Shown: piece by piece, positions 5,895 through 8,602 of the stretch
How the letters are laid out: the number at the start of each line of letters is the position of its first letter
Numbering within the stretch: position 1 is the stretch's first letter
Assembly: GCA_030835005.1 (NCBI GenBank)
Contig: JAUQWT010000330.1
Location: 1 to 8,602, forward strand
From: Ignavibacteria bacterium
GTDB taxonomy: Bacteria; Bacteroidota; Ignavibacteria; Tepidaquicellales; OLB5
DNA length: 8,602 nucleotides
Direction of reading: 5' to 3'
Program-made: the position numbers and the translations under genes
Notes under the pieces: generated by a model
Databases searched by the model: none
The model's input: the letters and a program-made list of their open reading frames with translations, nothing else
What the model was told of the DNA's origin: nothing

Positions 5895-6662
5895 AGATAC
5901 ATTCTTGTCCTTTTGTTCATAAATATGTTATTTGAATCCTATTCACAGAATTATGAAAAATACTTTGATGAATATGGTGTTAAAGGCTCTTTTATGATGT
6001 TGGATTTGAATAATGATAAATATCTTATGGTGGATTCCGCAAGGTGCACTCAAAGATTCATTCCGGCCTCAACATTTAAGATTCCCAACTCCATTATAGG
6101 GCTTGAAAGCGGCGTTATAAACGACGAGAAGTTTGTAATCCCATGGGACGGGAAGTCGAGGCGTAAAGATTGCGATAAGGATCTATCGCTGAAGGAAGCT
6201 ATCAAATATTCATGCGTAGCATATTATCAGGAGCTGGCGCGCAGGGTGGGTGAAGTAAAAATGAAGGAAATGCTCGGAAAATTCAACTATGGGAATATGG
6301 ATATCTCAGGAGGGATAGATATGTTCTGGCTTGAGGGCGGATTGAGAATTAGCCAGACCGAACAGATCGAATTCCTGAAAAAAATGTACAGGTATGAGCT
6401 TCCCGTTTCAAAGCGCTCAATTGATATTGTAAAAAACATTATTGTTCTTGATTCAAACGAAAATTACATATTCAGAGGAAAAACCGGATGGGGATTCCAG
6501 GATGGCAAAAATATAGGTTGGCTTGTTGGCTGGCTGGAAACGGGAGGCAATGCGTATTTTTATGCAATAAATATAGAAAGTGAAAAGGAAACTGAATCAT
6601 TTGCTCCCTCCCGCAGGGCAATTTCAGAGAAAATATTCAGAGATCTTGGCTTGATGAAGTAA
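5892..6662 (+). CDS. Class D (OXA-type) serine beta-lactamase
   Basis: This 256-residue periplasmic enzyme hydrolyses beta-lactam antibiotics by an acyl-serine mechanism. A signal peptide covers residues 1-18, with likely cleavage SYS/QN. All class D signatures are present and correctly spaced: PASTFKIPN with nucleophile S60 and K63 (the carbamylated lysine in OXA enzymes), SCV at 107-109 followed by YYQELARRVG, FNYGN (131-135), the W146-L-E-G box, and GKTGWG (196-201), followed by IGWLVGWLE. The length is normal for a free-standing OXA enzyme, and there is no membrane or metallopeptidase part as in BlaR1/MecR1 sensors. No transposon, integron or resistance cluster surrounds it, and composition matches its neighbours, so it looks like a resident chromosomal gene. 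Spectrum cannot be predicted. Expression control is not visible, as there is no adjacent regulator. Confidence 0.95.
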   Translation: MRYILVLLFINMLFESYSQNYEKYFDEYGVKGSFMMLDLNNDKYLMVDSARCTQRFIPASTFKIPNSIIGLESGVINDEKFVIPWDGKSRRKDCDKDLSLKEAIKYSCVAYYQELARRVGEVKMKEMLGKFNYGNMDISGGIDMFWLEGGLRISQTEQIEFLKKMYRYELPVSKRSIDIVKNIIVLDSNENYIFRGKTGWGFQDGKNIGWLVGWLETGGNAYFYAINIESEKETESFAPSRRAISEKIFRDLGLMK

Positions 6663-6686
6663 GGGAACTCTTTTACAGTATAAATG

Positions 6687-6727
6687 TGTGCTTTGACTCC
6701 GCTCCTTAAGTGGTCGCTGACAGCACA
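6687..6727. repeat. Nested stem-loop downstream of the beta-lactamase gene
   Basis: Outer arms TGTGCT (6687-6692) and AGCACA (6722-6727) are perfect complements. Inside, CCGCT (6699-6703) pairs with AGTGG (6709-6713) through one G-T pair and a five-base loop. No T-run follows directly; a T5 run occurs only at 6744-6748. It could be a weak terminator or part of a REP-like intergenic element together with the hairpin at 6754-6799. Confidence 0.4.
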
Positions 6728-6753
6728 ACAGAGCGTAGTTACCTTTTTATCCC

Positions 6754-6799
6754 GTTGTTGGTGTGTTTGTTGAATCCCGTTTGCGGGATCACCAACAAC
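6754..6799. repeat. Two-tier hairpin, candidate REP-like element or structured leader
   Basis: A perfect 10-bp outer stem, GTTGTTGGTG (6754-6763) with CACCAACAAC (6790-6799), encloses a perfect 6-bp inner hairpin, ATCCCG (6774-6779), TTTG loop, CGGGAT (6784-6789). The right arms are contiguous and the left arms are separated by a 10-base bulge. ATCCCGTT also occurs at 6749-6756, so CGGGAT could alternatively pair there, which would disrupt the outer stem. There is no T-run on either strand. It ends 23 bases before the TTG start of the epimerase gene. Confidence 0.6.
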
Positions 6800-6822
6800 A
6801 AAATCAATAAAATCATACTAAT

Positions 6823-7734
6823 TTGCAAAAAACAATTTTAATAACGGGTGCAACAGGAATGATCGGCAGGCATATTGCAGAAGCAATTGTAAAGCGTGGC
6901 GATGAGTTTATTGCTTTGACCACAAATGCTGATTCAGCCGCAAAGAAATTATCCTCAGCAAAAAAAATAGTAGAATTAAATGATTACTTAAAGCTGAGAG
7001 ATGAGAAAATTGATGCTGTGATAAATCTGGCAGGAGCTAATTTAGGAAGCAAGAGATGGAACGACAAAACAAAGAAGGAATTTTATGATTCACGGATAGA
7101 TACTACGGCAAAGCTGGTTAATCTTTTCTCACAAATGCCCGTTAAGCCGGAAGTGCTAGTGAGCGCATCCGGAGCAGATTATTACGGCGATTGCGGCAGC
7201 AAGGATGTTTATGAAGATTCACCACGGGCAGATTCATTTCTGGGTAAACTGACGGGCGATTGGGAACAGGTAGCATTGAAAGCCGAAACTTACGGCTTGC
7301 GGGTAGTTGTTTTGAGGACAGGATTTGTAATGGCAAAGAACTCCGAAGCAGTAGATAAACTTCTAATGCCGTATAAGTTATTCGTTGGCGGTCCATTAGG
7401 CGGAGGAAAGCAGTATGTATCGTGGATACACATTGATGATCTTGTTGGTATATATCTTTATGCTATAGATATCCCTGGAATCAGTGGAATTTACAATGCC
7501 GCATCACCAAATCCGAAAACAATGAAAGGATTTGGCAAGTCAGCGGCAAAAGTGCTTCACCGTCCTGCAATATTTCCGGTACCCGGAATCGTCGTGAAGC
7601 TCATTGCAGGCGAAATGGCGGCAGTTGTGCTTGAAGGCAGAAGGGCACTCCCTAAAAAACTGATAGATGCCGGTTATAATTTTAAATTTCCCCGTGTAGA
7701 AGATGCGTGGAAGGATGTGCTTAAGAAACAATAA
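6823..7734 (+). CDS. TIGR01777-family NAD(P)-dependent epimerase/SDR protein
   Basis: This 303-residue cytoplasmic protein is an atypical extended short-chain dehydrogenase related to YfcH and SDR39U1. The N-terminal nucleotide-binding motif is ITGATGMIGRHI (G9, G12, G15). Family hallmarks follow in order: INLAGANL (67-74), RWNDKTKKEFYDSRIDTTAKLV (78-99), SASGADYYGDCG (114-125) at the active-site region, W148-E, LRTGFVM (164-170), and VSWIHIDDLVG (199-209). Residues about 253-300 match the DUF1731 C-terminal cap (VPGIVVKL, EGRRALPKKLIDAGYNFKFP). The substrate is unknown for the family. The classical YxxxK lysine is not where expected after Y121, as I recall for this branch. TTG 6823 is the only sensible start: an in-frame stop lies at 6808-6810 and the Rossmann strand begins at once. 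No Shine-Dalgarno sequence is visible. Confidence 0.9.
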   Translation: MQKTILITGATGMIGRHIAEAIVKRGDEFIALTTNADSAAKKLSSAKKIVELNDYLKLRDEKIDAVINLAGANLGSKRWNDKTKKEFYDSRIDTTAKLVNLFSQMPVKPEVLVSASGADYYGDCGSKDVYEDSPRADSFLGKLTGDWEQVALKAETYGLRVVVLRTGFVMAKNSEAVDKLLMPYKLFVGGPLGGGKQYVSWIHIDDLVGIYLYAIDIPGISGIYNAASPNPKTMKGFGKSAAKVLHRPAIFPVPGIVVKLIAGEMAAVVLEGRRALPKKLIDAGYNFKFPRVEDAWKDVLKKQ

Positions 7735-7751
7735 TATATAATTTTGAGAAA

Positions 7752-7834
7752 GAATTGCGGCTAAAGCCATTTTTTACTCGTGCTTAACCCACAGCCTAAA
7801 GGTTCCCGCCGTGCGCGACAGGTTGTGGCAATTC
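7752..7834. repeat. Structured intergenic element with terminal inverted repeats
   Basis: Terminal arms GAATTGC (7752-7758) and GCAATTC (7828-7834) are perfect complements 69 bases apart. Between them are a small hairpin GGC-TAAA-GCC (7759-7768) and a longer one, CCACAGCCT (7789-7797) with AGGTTGTGG (7820-7828) through one G-T pair. The whole can fold as a three-way junction. T7770-T7775 follows the small hairpin, so part of it might end transcription of the epimerase gene, but a 3-bp stem is weak. It resembles dispersed REP-type repeats rather than a coding sequence; no ORF is apparent. Confidence 0.5.
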
Positions 7835-7858
7835 ATAAACACATCGATTAATTAATTT

Positions 7859-7886
7859 GCTGAGTCTCTTCGAAGTAGGACTCAGC
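7859..7886. repeat. Perfect 8-bp stem-loop between convergent genes
   Basis: GCTGAGTC (7859-7866) and GACTCAGC (7879-7886) flank a 12-base loop containing the palindrome CTTCGAAG. It lies 11 bases beyond the stop codon of the minus-strand YCII gene and may protect or end that transcript, but neither strand has a T-run after the stem. Intrinsic termination is therefore uncertain. Confidence 0.5.
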
Positions 7887-7897
7887 GAAAAATAATC

Positions 7898-8311
7898 TCA
7901 ATCACCTTTTGGAAAAACCTTTAGCCCTGCCGGGCCGTACCAGGGCCTTATCACCGGCTCCAGAAATCCATTTGTGACCGCCGGGTCAACGCTCATCAGC
8001 TTTCGGGCTTCTTCTTCGGTGGCAACATCAAGTATCAGTATTCCACGCATAGGGTCTTTATCTATAAACGGTCCTGCAAGTTTACATTTGCCCTCATCAA
8101 ACATCTTCCCGATATTTGCCAAATGCCCGGCCTGAATTTCTGACATCTTAGCGGAATCAAGTTCTTTTGCATCCGGTACTGAGTTCAGGAATACAAAGTA
8201 ATACTTTTTCATTTCGAATTCGGGTTCACCCTCTTTTTGCGCCATTACTTTTCCTGTTAGTGAAATTATCAAAATTGTTAATGCTCCAATAACTATATTT
8301 TGCGGTTTCAT
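7898..8311 (-). CDS. Exported YCII-domain protein
   Basis: From ATG 8311 this is a 137-residue protein. Residues 1-24 form a signal peptide (hydrophobic IVIGALTILIISL, cleavage VMA/QK). Residues 36-125 match the YCII/YciI-like fold, with AGHLANI (H63 is the conserved family histidine), LAGPF (79-83), GILILDVATEEEA (90-102), SVDP (107-110) and a final PW. Family members are small dimeric alpha-beta barrel proteins, mostly cytoplasmic and of unclear function, so the export signal is unusual. A longer frame back to GTG 8365 would bury the signal peptide and overlap the upstream gene, so I reject it. It lies 44 bases downstream of the DUF1761-like gene on the same strand and is probably co-transcribed. 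No Shine-Dalgarno sequence is visible. Confidence 0.82.
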   Translation of the reverse strand: MKPQNIVIGALTILIISLTGKVMAQKEGEPEFEMKKYYFVFLNSVPDAKELDSAKMSEIQAGHLANIGKMFDEGKCKLAGPFIDKDPMRGILILDVATEEEARKLMSVDPAVTNGFLEPVIRPWYGPAGLKVFPKGD

Positions 8312-8355
8312 TTTAGATCTTAAATTTAGTTTCTTTATAAATATACACTGTTGGG

Positions 8356-8602
8356 TTATTTCCACGCTCCGAGTATTGCACCGATAATTGTAAACGTCAC
8401 GACATGATAGCCTGCATTTATGAGCCAGAGCTTCAGCGACCTTCTTTCAAACAGGTAAACTATGCCAAATGACATTGCCACCCAGCCAAATCCTGCCATG
8501 AATCCGGCACACAATCCAAACGAAAGGTCTGCCTCCGGCCCGATGAACATTGCCATATTTATCGCTATGATGAGCGAGAGAAAGAACGAGACTCCGAATA
8601 TT
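8356..8602 (-). CDS. DUF1761-like integral membrane protein, N-terminus off the right edge
   Basis: The frame stops with TAA (complement of 8356-8358) and stays open to the right edge, giving at least 81 residues. An internal Met at 8556 is not the likely start, because the 15 codons upstream of it, reading IFGVSFFLSLIIAIN, continue a membrane helix. Three hydrophobic segments are visible: that first helix through MAMFIG, then FGLCAGFMAGFGWVAMSFGI, then the C-terminal YHVVTFTIIGAILGAW. The FERRSLKLWLINAGYH segment and the final G-A-W are typical of DUF1761 proteins, which are about 130 residues with four helices. The function of the family is unknown to me. It would be the first gene of a pair with the YCII protein. 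Confidence 0.7.
   Translation of the reverse strand, partial: IFGVSFFLSLIIAINMAMFIGPEADLSFGLCAGFMAGFGWVAMSFGIVYLFERRSLKLWLINAGYHVVTFTIIGAILGAWK

Noticed and set aside
5892..6662. BlaR1/MecR1-type beta-lactam sensor instead of an enzyme
   Set aside because: The protein has only a cleavable signal peptide and the class D domain, with no multi-pass membrane or metallopeptidase part.
6754..6799. Rho-independent terminator for the beta-lactamase gene
   Set aside because: The stem is good but neither strand has a U-tract after it.
7898..8365. Longer YCII protein starting at GTG 8365
   Set aside because: It would overlap the upstream gene and place a polar, poorly conserved extension before a good signal peptide. 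ATG 8311 is better.
8356..8556. Complete 66-residue protein starting at Met 8556
   Set aside because: The frame stays open to the window edge and the upstream codons continue a transmembrane helix, so this is a partial larger DUF1761-like protein.
1..8602. CRISPR array, tRNA, rRNA, transposase, integrase, phage or defence-system genes
   Set aside because: I looked on both strands and found no regularly spaced direct repeats, RNA-gene signatures or mobile-element proteins.

Overview
The window looks like ordinary chromosome from a free-living member of the Bacteroidota/Chlorobiota superphylum, most likely Ignavibacteria or a close relative. The main clue is the secreted protein ending in a type IX secretion sorting domain with the QNYPNPFNP signature. 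A PG_1098-type methyltransferase with a THUMP-like tail, SPase I and lipoprotein signals of Bacteroidota style, moderately AT-rich DNA and several starts without a Shine-Dalgarno sequence agree with this. The assignment is inference from protein style, not from a marker gene. I see no integrase, transposase, tRNA, rRNA or CRISPR array.

Left part (1-4656, plus strand). The window opens in the 3' end of a gene whose product ends in an EF-hand-like loop (DxNxDG), followed by a rho-independent terminator. A consensus-like promoter then drives a TrmB-family regulator (452-1312). Eight bases later begins a 679-residue secreted protein (1321-3360) with a TTG start: signal peptide, seven beta-propeller repeats, two carboxypeptidase-regulatory-like domains and the T9SS tail. 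Next come two small ORFs, a 49-residue membrane peptide (3449-3598) with a very strong ribosome binding site and a 69-residue basic protein (3605-3814). A lipoprotein (3882-4571) follows whose C-terminus is clearly paralogous to the truncated protein at the left edge; it also ends at a terminator. The regulator/propeller pair is thus bracketed by two copies of one uncharacterised family. Two inverted repeats built from the same heptamer (CTGTTAA/TTAACAG) lie upstream of the regulator and are candidate operator sites.

Right part (4655-8602). A minus-strand PG_1098-like SAM methyltransferase (4655-5833) diverges from a complete class D beta-lactamase (5892-6662); an inverted repeat includes both start codons. 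A TIGR01777-type epimerase (6823-7734, TTG start) follows, then on the minus strand an exported YCII-domain protein (7898-8311) downstream of a DUF1761-like membrane protein that runs off the right edge. The gaps at 6663-6822 and 7735-7897 are unusually rich in nested hairpins without U-tracts, resembling REP-like or other structured intergenic elements.

The best candidates for something undescribed are the TrmB/T9SS-propeller cassette with its flanking paralogous lipoproteins and the small ORFs inside it, and the folded intergenic elements. The remaining genes are recognisable family members. No intergenic gap exceeds 300 bases; the largest is 215-451.
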